Shown here: in pieces, positions 25,825 through 34,312 of the stretch
Position numbering within the stretch: the stretch's first letter is position 1
Layout: each line of letters opens with the position of its first letter
Program-made: the position numbers and the translations under genes
Assembly (NCBI GenBank): GCA_005792285.1
Contig: SXSI01000026.1
Span: 1-34,312 of the forward strand
Reading direction: 5' to 3'
Source: Bacteroidota bacterium
GTDB lineage: Bacteria; Bacteroidota; Ignavibacteria; UBA10030; UBA8401
DNA length: 34,312 bases
The notes under the pieces: model-generated
What the model saw: the letters and a program-made list of their open reading frames with translations, nothing else
What the model was told of the DNA's origin: nothing
The model's database searches: none

Positions 25825-26613
25825 TTGGTTTTTCCAAAAATTTGGAATTTAATTGATTCTGGTCCTCAAAAAGGGGAAATAAATATGTCAACTGATTTAG
25901 AATTAGTTGAACAATCTCTGCAAAATAAAATTCTACCAACAATTCGCTTTTATTCTTGGCAGCCAAATGCAATTTCTTTAGGATTTCATCAGCCGACTAA
26001 AACAATTGATATTACAAAATGTGAACTAAATGGAATTGATGTTGTTAGGCGTCCAACCGGCGGGAGTGCAGTTTTTCATTCTGAGGAATTAACTTATTCT
26101 GTAATTTTTCCAAATGATAATATTTCTGTTCAGGAAATATATTCTAAAATAAGTAAAGTGTTAATTTCTACTTTACAGGAAATTGGAATCGAAGCAGAGT
26201 GTATCAATTCTAAAAATGGATTCAGTTCACATTTTGAAGATAAAAAAAATATTTCATGTTTCAGTTCTGCATCCAAATATGAAATTCAATTTAATGGAAA
26301 GAAAATTATAGGGAGTGCTCAGCGTTTATTTAGAAATAGTTCCGGACAAAATGTAATTTTACAGCATGGTTCAATTTTACTTGGTTCAAAGTATTTGGAA
26401 ATATCAGAGTATTTCAACTATTCTACTTCGACTGATAAAATTGAAATGGAAAATAAAATGATTGAGAATACAAATAATATATCTTCAATCTGTGGACGAA
26501 ATATTTCTTATGAAGAAGTAAAAGATAGACTAATTAATTCCTTTAAGAAGGGATGGTCAATAAATTTTGAGACCGAATCAGAGGGGATAACCGATAGACA
26601 AATAAACTTGTAG
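25825..26613 (+). CDS. octanoyl-[GcvH] transferase / lipoate ligase family (LipM-like)
   Basis: A 262-residue BPL/LPL-fold enzyme that should move an octanoyl or lipoyl group to lipoyl-domain proteins. RRPTGGSAVFHSEELTYS and KKIIGSAQR are the binding motifs, and C145 in SCFSSASKYEI matches the CF motif that carries the acyl-enzyme Cys of LipM, where lipoate ligase LplA has none. LipM is therefore preferred over LplA. It begins with TTG at 25825, with AAGGA at 25813-25817 inside the end of lpxA and only 2 nt after its stop. Its last 36 nt overlap the 3' end of the convergent patatin gene. Co-transcription with lpxA is likely but has no obvious functional reason. Confidence 0.8.
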   Translation: MVFPKIWNLIDSGPQKGEINMSTDLELVEQSLQNKILPTIRFYSWQPNAISLGFHQPTKTIDITKCELNGIDVVRRPTGGSAVFHSEELTYSVIFPNDNISVQEIYSKISKVLISTLQEIGIEAECINSKNGFSSHFEDKKNISCFSSASKYEIQFNGKKIIGSAQRLFRNSSGQNVILQHGSILLGSKYLEISEYFNYSTSTDKIEMENKMIENTNNISSICGRNISYEEVKDRLINSFKKGWSINFETESEGITDRQINL

Positions 26614-29052
26614 TTGTCCTAATACGAGTGGTTTTCCAATTTCTGAAGGGATATAAAAACTTCTACCCAAAATTAATGAGGCTGGACCAATTGGAGAATC
26701 AATTGAAAGTCCTCCTCCAAATCCGTGATAGAAATCTTTTAATTTAAGTGACTCACGTGTTGGCCAAACTTTTCCTAAATCATATCGTGCCAATAAATAT
26801 GTGTCAAAAAGTATTGTAAATGGAAGTTTAACGGAAAGTTTATTTCTTAAAGAGAAAAGTTGTCTTCCTCTTGAATCATTTTCTCGTAAACCAATAAATG
26901 AAATTTCCCCACCTAAATAAAATTGTTTATTGTAAGGAAGAGTTTTATCAGCTGATCCAAAAATTAAATGAGGATGATATACAATTGATTTATAAATTTT
27001 TTGAATTTGCTCAAACTCAAAAAATATTCTTGAGTAACCTTTTCCTTCGCTATTAATTCTATGTGAAGTTTCATATGTAAAATTAAATACAGATCCTTCA
27101 GTTGAGTATGGATATTTATCTCTGTTGTCTATAAATGAACTTATATGAAACACACCATATTGCGCATCTTCTTCAGTTTTAGCATTGGGCAAAAAGTTAT
27201 ATTTATTGTTTTCAATTGTATAACCAACATTCACATTTCCAAATTTTTCCATTTGCCTGCCAAATTTAAAAGATATTCCTTGATTTATAGTTCGTAATTC
27301 TTTCTCTTTAATTCTACTGAATTGATTTTCAATTTTAAAAGTTGAATCGTTTGAGTAAGTGTAGAAATCCTGTTGTTCATAAAAACCGCGAATTGAAAAA
27401 TTATAATAGCTATCTAAAAATCGATGAGATTTAATTTCTAAGATTGTATTAAAATCACGTTGACCAAGTATCGTAGTTCCACCGATTTCTAGAGCCGCAC
27501 CTAAAAAATTTTCATCTCGAATATCAATTAGTGGTCGAAGTTGACGTTCATTATCCATTCTGATAGAAAGATTTATTCTTTGACTTTCTTTTTCGGTAGT
27601 AGTTACAATAATTTTTGAAGTCGTTCCTTCATAATAAGCATCTATAAAAACTTGATTAAAATAATTTGTGGCGTACAGGTTTGAAATTCCCTGAAGTGCT
27701 TTATCGTAAGTAAACATATCGCCACTTTTAAAAGGGAGTTCTCTATTAATTACCCAAGAACGAGTATTTCTTTTACCAACTAAAATTATTTCATCAACAG
27801 TTCCTTCGTCAAGAATTATATTTAAAGTATTTGTTGTTTCATTGAAGTATGAAGAATCAATCATTGCAAGAGTTAATCCTTTTTTTCTGCAAAGATTAAG
27901 TAATTTTTCGATATAAAATGTTAATTTATCTTTATCGTAAGGGGTGTTTATAATGGAGTTAAAAATGGAATACACTTCTAAATTAGTAATTAAATTATTT
28001 CCTTGAATAGAATAATTTTTAATAATTTGTTGGCTTGAATTATTATTTGTAATAGATTCTTTATTTAGAAAAGTCTCAGATAATAAAAGTGATTTTATAA
28101 GTTGAATTTTTTCTTCAGTAGCAATTGCACCACTTTCAACAATTTTATTTACATCACGTGATTCCCAAGAAATAAAATTATCAAGATTAGGTTTAATAAC
28201 AACTGAAGCTTTTGAAAGTGAAATACTGTTTGCTTGCTGAACCATTATCCCAATTAATTGATCGGCAACTTCCCACGGAGCATTTAGTTGATTTTTATTT
28301 CGAAGTGGACTTGTTGCATCAACTGCAATAATAATATCCATTCTTGAATCTTTTGCAACTTCAACAGGAATATTGGAAAGTAATCCACCGTCAGTTAATT
28401 CAAATGAATCAAGTTTGACTGTTGTATAAAGTAATGGAACAGAAATACTTGCACGAATCGCTTCGGATAAATTCCCTTTATCAATTACAACTCTTTTTCC
28501 GGAAATTAAATCTGTTGCAACAGTTTTGAATGGAATTTTTAAATTATCAAATGAAGGACTTGGCCGATAAATACTATTTAAAACTAATCTGTTTATAAAA
28601 GTACTCATTCGTTGACCACTTGTAAATGAAGAAGGAATAACCGGAGCCAAACCATCGAACCGAATTGTAAGTTGTTTTCTGTCAAAATTTTGTTTTTGGT
28701 CAAAGAAAACACTTCTTCGATCTGTGATATCTGTAAAAGAAAGTATTTCATTCCAATTTGTTGTATTCAAAATATTATGCAGTTCATCAACCGAATATCC
28801 TGCAGAATAAAGTCCACCAATAACACTTCCCATACTTGTTCCAATAATAAGATCAATGGGAATATTATTTTCTTCTAAAACTTTCAAAACTCCTAAATGA
28901 CTAAAACCTCTTGTTCCTCCACCGCTTAAAACAAGTCCAATCTTTAATTTATTTTTTGAAGAATTATTTTGCAATTTATTTTCTTGGGAAATGGAATAAT
29001 TATGATTCAATAAAAAGCTTATAAACAATAGTAAATATTTGTATTTATTCAT
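26578..29052 (-). CDS. patatin-like phospholipase fused to an Omp85 barrel (type Vd / PlpD-like)
   Basis: An 824-residue exported protein. After a signal peptide (residues 1-22) comes a patatin domain: GLVLSGGGTRGFSHLGVL (oxyanion loop), GTSMGS with nucleophile S73, and DGGLLSNIPVE with D221, together the Ser-Asp dyad. A POTRA-like domain follows about residues 345-490 (IDSSYFNETTNTLNIILDEG, VGKRNTRSWVINREL), and the rest is a 16-strand-type Omp85 barrel with FYLGGEISFIGLREND. In PlpD-type (type Vd) autotransporters the barrel exports the lipase. Whether it is released or stays attached is unknown. Its end overlaps the LipM-like gene by 36 nt. It is divergent from the small membrane-protein gene. 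Confidence 0.9.
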   Translation of the reverse strand: MNKYKYLLLFISFLLNHNYSISQENKLQNNSSKNKLKIGLVLSGGGTRGFSHLGVLKVLEENNIPIDLIIGTSMGSVIGGLYSAGYSVDELHNILNTTNWNEILSFTDITDRRSVFFDQKQNFDRKQLTIRFDGLAPVIPSSFTSGQRMSTFINRLVLNSIYRPSPSFDNLKIPFKTVATDLISGKRVVIDKGNLSEAIRASISVPLLYTTVKLDSFELTDGGLLSNIPVEVAKDSRMDIIIAVDATSPLRNKNQLNAPWEVADQLIGIMVQQANSISLSKASVVIKPNLDNFISWESRDVNKIVESGAIATEEKIQLIKSLLLSETFLNKESITNNNSSQQIIKNYSIQGNNLITNLEVYSIFNSIINTPYDKDKLTFYIEKLLNLCRKKGLTLAMIDSSYFNETTNTLNIILDEGTVDEIILVGKRNTRSWVINRELPFKSGDMFTYDKALQGISNLYATNYFNQVFIDAYYEGTTSKIIVTTTEKESQRINLSIRMDNERQLRPLIDIRDENFLGAALEIGGTTILGQRDFNTILEIKSHRFLDSYYNFSIRGFYEQQDFYTYSNDSTFKIENQFSRIKEKELRTINQGISFKFGRQMEKFGNVNVGYTIENNKYNFLPNAKTEEDAQYGVFHISSFIDNRDKYPYSTEGSVFNFTYETSHRINSEGKGYSRIFFEFEQIQKIYKSIVYHPHLIFGSADKTLPYNKQFYLGGEISFIGLRENDSRGRQLFSLRNKLSVKLPFTILFDTYLLARYDLGKVWPTRESLKLKDFYHGFGGGLSIDSPIGPASLILGRSFYIPSEIGKPLVLGQLQVYLSIGYPL

Positions 29053-29166
29053 CGCGCTAAATTACGAAAACAAAGGTTCAACTCACAAAGAGAATTAAAC
29101 TTTTCCACGTGATATTTGTCACTACTATGAGGAAAATAAGTAGTTATCATCACACAAAATAAAAAT
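29053..29166. promoter_or_regulatory. divergent intergenic region
   Basis: Separates the patatin-Omp85 gene (-) from the small membrane protein (+). No clear -10/-35 pair or hairpin was seen. On the - strand, TAATTTAG about 10 bases before the ATG weakly resembles the Bacteroidota TANNTTTG -7 element. Confidence 0.25.
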
Positions 29167-29388
29167 ATGAAACCTACTATTAGTTTACTGATATTATTCG
29201 TCGCTTTCTTATCTGCAATTCTATTTTTGCCTTTTAACTATTTAATATTATTTAGTTTTTTAGTGCTTATCGGTATAAATTTTATTGACAGAAATTTAAT
29301 TTCAAGTTCCCAAAACAAAAATAAAATTAAATTTAATTTCTTTAATAAAACAATTTTGGGGGAAGAAGAAGCCGAGATTGAAAACTAG
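29167..29388 (+). CDS. small hydrophobic membrane protein, unknown function
   Basis: A 73-residue frame with two adjacent hydrophobic segments (about residues 4-20 and 24-40), then a polar tail (NKNKIKFNFFNK) and an acidic end EEEAEIEN. The layout suggests a small inner-membrane protein with both ends in the cytoplasm. No family was recognised. No Shine-Dalgarno site is visible before the ATG. It lies between a divergent promoter and the RsmB-type gene, about 100 nt upstream of the latter. A chance frame is possible, though two well-formed segments speak for a gene. Confidence 0.5.
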   Translation: MKPTISLLILFVAFLSAILFLPFNYLILFSFLVLIGINFIDRNLISSSQNKNKIKFNFFNKTILGEEEAEIEN

Positions 29389-29491
29389 AAATGTGTAACT
29401 TATTTTAATTTAGTACTTAATGGGGATTAAGAAGTAATAAAAAATAAATTTTGAACATTTTTAAGAAGTTTATTTTTCGTAAATTTAACAA

Positions 29492-30802
29492 ATGAATTAT
29501 CCTTTTATCCTTAAATTATCTGCAGAGTTATTAAATCAGATAAATCCTTTATATCCTCCCGACAAAATAGTTGCAAGCTATTTTCGTGAAAAAAAATTTC
29601 TTGGCTCACATGATAGAAAATTTATCTCTGAGACTATTTTCGGTGCAATTCGTTGGAAAAGATTAATCGAATATTATTTAAACACAATATCAAAAAATCT
29701 TAATAATCCTGAAATTCAGCAAAATTGGAATTTATTAAAATGTTATAGTTACCAGATATCATGTTTAAAAGATGAAAATTGTATTAATTATTCTTTCACA
29801 GAGGAATTGGCATTTCTTGATTTAATTAAAAATGAATTACTAAAAATAACTGAAACTGAAATAGTGGCATCAAATGAAATTGAAAAATATGGAATCAAAT
29901 ATTCCTATCCTGATTGGTTAATAAGTGAATGGTTTAATAATTATTCAAAGGCAGAATTCGAAAATATTTGTAATTCAAATAACCTGCAAGCTCCGATTAC
30001 TTTACGAGTGAATACAATAAAAGTTACTCGAGAGGAATGCCAAAAAGAATTATTACTAGAAAACGTATCAACAACATTTACAAAATATTCTCCATTCGGA
30101 TTAAATCTTGAAAAACGAATAAATGTTTTTTCATTAAATAGTTTTCAAAAGGGATATTTTGAAGTTCAGGACGAAGGAAGTCAGCTTTTAACTTTATTAC
30201 TAAAACCAAAACCTGGCGCCAAAATAATAGATGCTTGTTGTGGTGCTGGTGGAAAATCTCTCGCGTTGGCTGCGTTAATGAAAAATAAAGGTGAAATATT
30301 TGGATTTGATATTTATGAAAGGAAACATGAGGAATTCAAAAAACGAATTCGCAGAGCTGGCGTTGACATTGTTCGCCTCCAAATAATAACCGATAATATA
30401 ATTCCTGATAAGTATAAAAATATTGCTGATATACTTTTAGTTGACGCACCTTGCAGCGGAATTGGAACTTTACGCAGAAATCCCGGAATGAAATGGAGTG
30501 TTACACCAAAATCGATTGAAGAAATTTCAATTAAACAACTTGCAATTTTACAAAACTATACCGAAACTCTTAAAGTTGGTGGTAAATTAATTTACGCTAC
30601 TTGCAGTACAATTAAACAGGAAAATGAAGATGTGGTTGATAAATTTTTAGAATCAAGAAATGATTTTATTTTGGAATCAGCAGAAAATTCATTTGCGTTT
30701 TATGGAATTGAAGGATTAGCAGCAGAAAAATATTTTAAATTACATCCACATATTCACAATACAGATGGATTTTTTGGAGCTATTCTTAAAAAAATAAATT
30801 AA
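29492..30802 (+). CDS. rsmB: 16S rRNA (cytosine-C5) methyltransferase, RsmB type
   Basis: SAM-dependent NOL1/NOP2/Sun-family enzyme of 436 residues, likely to methylate C967 of 16S rRNA. The N-terminal ~150 residues are a helical NusB-like domain (DRKFISETIFGAIRWKR). The catalytic domain shows DACCGAGGKSLALA (SAM loop), DAPCSGIGTLRRNP with C321 and YATCST with C371, the two cysteines used by this family for attack and release. GFFGAILKK closes it. The stop shares one base with the next gene's ATG (TAATG), so translation is coupled. RsmB is preferred over RsmF because of the NusB-like part. Confidence 0.85.
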   Translation: MNYPFILKLSAELLNQINPLYPPDKIVASYFREKKFLGSHDRKFISETIFGAIRWKRLIEYYLNTISKNLNNPEIQQNWNLLKCYSYQISCLKDENCINYSFTEELAFLDLIKNELLKITETEIVASNEIEKYGIKYSYPDWLISEWFNNYSKAEFENICNSNNLQAPITLRVNTIKVTREECQKELLLENVSTTFTKYSPFGLNLEKRINVFSLNSFQKGYFEVQDEGSQLLTLLLKPKPGAKIIDACCGAGGKSLALAALMKNKGEIFGFDIYERKHEEFKKRIRRAGVDIVRLQIITDNIIPDKYKNIADILLVDAPCSGIGTLRRNPGMKWSVTPKSIEEISIKQLAILQNYTETLKVGGKLIYATCSTIKQENEDVVDKFLESRNDFILESAENSFAFYGIEGLAAEKYFKLHPHIHNTDGFFGAILKKIN

Positions 30803-31701
30803 TGAATGACAAGCTGCAATATTTAAATCCGGAAATATTATCAAAAGTTTCTTCAATGGAACTTCGTGCTAAATTTGTAGTTGAGGGATTTCTTACTGGA
30901 ATTCATAAAAGTCCGTATCACGGTTTTAGTGTAGAATTTACTGAGCATCGACCATATATGCCAGGAGATGATTTAAGAAAATTAGATTGGAAAATTCTTG
31001 CAAAGACAAACCGATATTATATTAAACAGTTCGAACAAGAAACAAATTTATCGGCTCATATTTTTATTGATACAAGTGCTTCAATGGGATTTTCTTCAGA
31101 GCAAAAAAATATTTCAAAATTAAAATATTCATCATACCTTGCTGCTTCATTAAGTTATTTAATGATAAAACAAAAAGATGCTGTTGGACTTGGATTATAC
31201 GATTCGACTCTTTATAATTATTTATCTCCCAGAACTTCACCTTCACATTTGCACAGATTGTTAGTGGCTTTAGAAAATATGAAACCAAGCAGCAATACAA
31301 GTATATCAGATGCTATTGGACCATTTATAGAAAAAATTAAACGTAAAGGATTAATTATTTTAATAAGCGATTTATTTGATTCGATTGAAAATATACTTCG
31401 CTTAATTAAACAATTCCGATATAACGGACATGAAGTAATTATTTTTCATATAATGGATGAACAGGAAGTTCAGTTTAATTATTCAAATAATCTTCAGTTC
31501 GTTGATGTAGAATCGAATGAAAGTATTAATACAATTCCGGCACAAATTAAAAAACAATATAAAATTGCAGTTGAAGAGTTCATTTTAAAGATTAAAAACT
31601 CCTGCCACCAACACAAAATTGATTATACATTGTTGACTACTTCTACAAAATATGATATTGCGCTTCTTCAATATTTGAATAAACGCCAGCAATTATTTTA
31701 A
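30802..31701 (+). CDS. DUF58 domain protein with vWA-like fold
   Basis: A 299-residue protein without signal peptide or membrane segment. VEFTEHRPYMPGDDLRKLDWK near residues 44-63 is the DUF58 hallmark, and D90-T-S92-A-S94 is a complete MIDAS motif of a von Willebrand A-type fold. DUF58 proteins usually sit beside a MoxR-type AAA+ ATPase and membrane vWA proteins in systems thought to act in envelope protein maturation. No MoxR gene is next to it here, so it may be a separated member. It overlaps the RsmB-type gene by one base. Function is unknown. Confidence 0.85.
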   Translation: MNDKLQYLNPEILSKVSSMELRAKFVVEGFLTGIHKSPYHGFSVEFTEHRPYMPGDDLRKLDWKILAKTNRYYIKQFEQETNLSAHIFIDTSASMGFSSEQKNISKLKYSSYLAASLSYLMIKQKDAVGLGLYDSTLYNYLSPRTSPSHLHRLLVALENMKPSSNTSISDAIGPFIEKIKRKGLIILISDLFDSIENILRLIKQFRYNGHEVIIFHIMDEQEVQFNYSNNLQFVDVESNESINTIPAQIKKQYKIAVEEFILKIKNSCHQHKIDYTLLTTSTKYDIALLQYLNKRQQLF

Positions 31702-31763
31702 TCAGATAAAACGTTCTAGTTGTTTTCTCCTCATCTCTGTAATAATTTACATGACTAATTTTT

Positions 31764-34312
31764 ATGCCTAAGCAAATAAAAGAAAGCTCACTTAATTCTA
31801 TAATTATTAAGGGGGCTAAAATTCATAATCTAAAAAATATTGACGTTGAAATTCCGCATCAAAAATTAACTGTAATTACCGGTTTATCCGGTTCGGGAAA
31901 ATCAAGTTTGGCTTTCGATACAATTTATGCAGAAGGTCAACGCAGATATGTTGAAAGTTTATCTCCATACGCACGACAATTTTTAGGTTTAATGGAACGA
32001 CCCGATGTCGATTTGATAGATGGTTTAAGTCCTGCAATTTCAATTGAACAAAAATCTGTAAGTCACAATCCCCGATCGACCGTTGGAACAGTTACAGAAA
32101 TTTATGATTATCTCAGATTATTATTTTCAAAAATTGGTGTTCAGTATTGTACCAAGTGTAATATTAAGGTGGAAAAACAAGCAGTTGATCAAATTATTGA
32201 TTCAATATTTTCTCTTCCTGAGAAATCTAAAATAATAATTCTTGCACCTGTTATTAAAGCGAGAAAAGGACAATACCGAGAATTATTTTTGGAAATGTTA
32301 AAAGATGGTTTTGTTCGAACCAGAATCGATGGAGAAATAATTAATCTCGAAAAGGGAATGACTGCCGATCGATACAAAACTCACAATATTGAAATCGTAA
32401 TTGATCGGTTGATTATTAATTCTAAAATTCTTTCCAGATTAGCAAGTTCAATTGAATTAGGATTAAAATATGGATCTAATACAATTATTGTTTCTGATGG
32501 TGAGGAAGATAAATTTTATAGTACTTCAAATTCCTGCCCAAAATGTAATCAAAGTTTTGAAGAGCCAGCACCAAATTCATTTTCATTTAACACTCCGTAT
32601 GGTGCGTGTAAAGATTGTGAAGGACTTGGTGAAAAAAAAGAATTTTCTACTTCATTAATAATTCCTTCGATGGAAAAAACAATTAATGAAGGTGGAATTG
32701 CAACACTTGGTTTTCCCAGAGGGACTTATATTTATAGCCAAGTGAAAGCACTTCTTCAATCTTATAATTTTACATTTGATCTTCCCATTAATCAACTTCC
32801 TGAAATTGCTTATGATGAATTAATGAATGGAACAGGGAGCAGAAAAATCGAAATAGAATTTCAGAAAAGCAGTGGAAGAAAAGTAATTTATAAACATCGC
32901 TTTGTTGGAGTTTTGGGAATGCTTAAACATTATTATAAAAAAACTTCCTCACCACGAATTAGAGAGTGGGTTGAAAGTTTTATGTCAAGAACTCCTTGCT
33001 CGGATTGTAACGGAGGAAGATTAAAAAAGGAAAGTCTTGCAATTAAAATTGTTGATATTAAAACAGATAAAAATTATTCAATTCACGAAATTGTTAAGTT
33101 GCCGCTTGATAAATCTTTTGAACTTTTATCCAGTTTAACTTTTGGAAAAAGGGAAGAAATTATTTCAAAGCAAATATTGAAAGAGATAAATCAAAGAATA
33201 AATTTTTTAATTCAAGTTGGACTCCAATATGTAACATTAGATAGAACTACGCGCACACTTTCCGGAGGTGAATCGCAAAGAATTCGTTTGGCAACTCAAA
33301 TTGGAACGCAACTTGTTGGAGTGCTTTATATTTTGGATGAGCCGAGTATCGGTTTACATCAGCGTGATAATCAGAAATTAATTCATTCACTTCAAGAATT
33401 ACGCGATTTAGGAAATACAGTAATTGTAGTTGAACATGATAAAGAAATTATGATTCAGTCCGATTATATAATTGATATGGGTCCCGGCGCCGGTGAACAT
33501 GGCGGTAAAATTGTTGCTGCAGATTCTCCTTCGAAACTAATAAGTTCAGCACTTAAGAAAAATGGAATTTCAAAATCGAGTACATTTGAATATTTAACAG
33601 GAAAGAAAAAAATTCCAATTCCAAAAAAGCGAAGAAGCGGAGAATCAAAATATATTTCAATTAATGGTGCTCGCGGAAATAATTTGAAAAAAATATCTCT
33701 GAAAATTCCTTTAAATAAATTTGTTTGTATTACTGGAGTAAGTGGTTCTGGAAAATCTACATTAATAAATGAAACGCTCGTTCCCGTACTTCAAAAACAT
33801 TTGTACGAATCAAAAGTAACTCCACTTCAATACGATTCGATAAAAGGAATTGAAAATGTAGATAAAATTATCGAAGTCGATCAAACACCAATCGGTCGAA
33901 CTCCGAGATCAAATCCTGCAACTTATACAGGATTATTTTCCCACATCAGAGATTTATTTACATTATTGCCCGAAGCTCAAATTCGTGGATATAAATCCGG
34001 AAGATTTAGTTTCAACGTTAAAGGGGGAAGATGTGAAGATTGCGAAGGTGGAGGTTTGAAAAGAATTGAAATGAATTTTATTCCCGACGTTTATGTTAAT
34101 TGTGAAACTTGTAACGGAAAAAGATATAATAGAGAAACTCTCGAAGTTCATTATCGCGGAAAGTCGATAGCAGATGTTTTGCAGATGAATGTTGAAGATG
34201 CTTTGGAATTTTTCAAAGACCTTCCACGAATTCATCATTTTTTAGAAACTTTAAACGACGTTGGACTTGGATATATTCGATTAGGACAGCAAGCAACAAC
34301 TTTGTCTGGTGG
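31764..34312 (+). CDS. uvrA: excinuclease ABC subunit A (cut off at the right edge)
   Basis: Damage-recognition ATPase of nucleotide excision repair. The frame from ATG 31764 stays open to the window end (849 codons plus two bases), so about 90 of the usual ~940 residues are missing. Visible parts: Walker A1 GLSGSGKSS, EGQRRYVESLSPYARQFLG, first zinc module (CPKCN and CKDCEGLG), PCSDCNGGRL, ABC signature TLSGGESQRIRLA with Walker B LYILDEPSIGLHQRDN, Walker A2 GVSGSGKSTL, second zinc module (CEDCEGGG and CETCNGKRYN), and the second signature TLSGG at the very end. No frameshift was found. Only 62 nt separate it from the DUF58 gene, and no promoter stands out. Confidence 0.97.
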   Translation, partial: MPKQIKESSLNSIIIKGAKIHNLKNIDVEIPHQKLTVITGLSGSGKSSLAFDTIYAEGQRRYVESLSPYARQFLGLMERPDVDLIDGLSPAISIEQKSVSHNPRSTVGTVTEIYDYLRLLFSKIGVQYCTKCNIKVEKQAVDQIIDSIFSLPEKSKIIILAPVIKARKGQYRELFLEMLKDGFVRTRIDGEIINLEKGMTADRYKTHNIEIVIDRLIINSKILSRLASSIELGLKYGSNTIIVSDGEEDKFYSTSNSCPKCNQSFEEPAPNSFSFNTPYGACKDCEGLGEKKEFSTSLIIPSMEKTINEGGIATLGFPRGTYIYSQVKALLQSYNFTFDLPINQLPEIAYDELMNGTGSRKIEIEFQKSSGRKVIYKHRFVGVLGMLKHYYKKTSSPRIREWVESFMSRTPCSDCNGGRLKKESLAIKIVDIKTDKNYSIHEIVKLPLDKSFELLSSLTFGKREEIISKQILKEINQRINFLIQVGLQYVTLDRTTRTLSGGESQRIRLATQIGTQLVGVLYILDEPSIGLHQRDNQKLIHSLQELRDLGNTVIVVEHDKEIMIQSDYIIDMGPGAGEHGGKIVAADSPSKLISSALKKNGISKSSTFEYLTGKKKIPIPKKRRSGESKYISINGARGNNLKKISLKIPLNKFVCITGVSGSGKSTLINETLVPVLQKHLYESKVTPLQYDSIKGIENVDKIIEVDQTPIGRTPRSNPATYTGLFSHIRDLFTLLPEAQIRGYKSGRFSFNVKGGRCEDCEGGGLKRIEMNFIPDVYVNCETCNGKRYNRETLEVHYRGKSIADVLQMNVEDALEFFKDLPRIHHFLETLNDVGLGYIRLGQQATTLSG

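Noticed and set aside
31751-31771. Short frame ATG to TAA just before uvrA, as a leader peptide
   Set aside because: Six codons that overlap the uvrA start in another frame, with no ribosome site or regulatory hairpin.

Overview
The window looks like chromosome from a low-GC, Gram-negative member of the Bacteroidota/Chlorobi lineage, most likely an Ignavibacteria-type organism. The clues are a 'NYPNPFN' C-terminal sorting domain (type IX secretion style), an LpxC-FabZ fusion inside an envelope cluster, two tandem Skp genes, a BamA gene, S46 and BNR secreted proteins, and visible Shine-Dalgarno sites in front of several genes. The assignment is inference; there is no rRNA or other marker to prove it.

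Region 1 (1-5160, + strand) is an accessory locus of secreted fibre-like proteins. It holds the last codons of a gene that starts outside the window, an S74-terminated fibre (107-1486), a type IX cargo protein (1490-2527), and a 701-residue chimera (2635-4740). The chimera has the same N-terminal module as the first fibre, a phage-tail-like middle and a C-type-lectin-like (Lcl/DUF1566) C-terminus. Its last ~40 codons look like the variable region of a diversity-generating retroelement (DGR): many AAC-derivable codons (AGC, CTC, CCC, TAC), a GC-rich invariant end reading YHVRAIRAF, and 24 nt past the stop a perfect 12-bp hairpin with a 4-nt loop. No reverse transcriptase or template repeat is in the window, so any DGR would have to act on this target from elsewhere. 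Decayed copies of the fibre tail lie on both sides.

Region 2 (5160-13139, - strand) is a four-gene operon: predicted outer-membrane barrel, Rossmann-fold dehydrogenase-like protein, 1052-residue BNR propeller protein and S46 dipeptidyl-peptidase, closed by a Rho-independent terminator at 5160-5181. Region 3 (13227-16270, + strand) reads divergently: a haem-motif/beta-propeller lipoprotein, then thymidylate synthase and dihydrofolate reductase. A membrane phosphoethanolamine-transferase-like sulfatase-fold enzyme (16267-18069, -) converges on it.

Region 4 (18167-26613, + strand) is a compact envelope-biogenesis operon: uppS, bamA, two skp/ompH genes, lpxD, lpxC-fabZ, lpxA, then a LipM-like octanoyltransferase. 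It meets tail-to-tail, with a 36-nt overlap, a patatin-Omp85 protein (26578-29052, -).

Region 5 (29167-34312, + strand) carries a small membrane protein, an RsmB-type rRNA m5C methyltransferase, a DUF58 protein and uvrA, which runs off the right edge. No tRNA, rRNA, CRISPR array or insertion sequence was seen.
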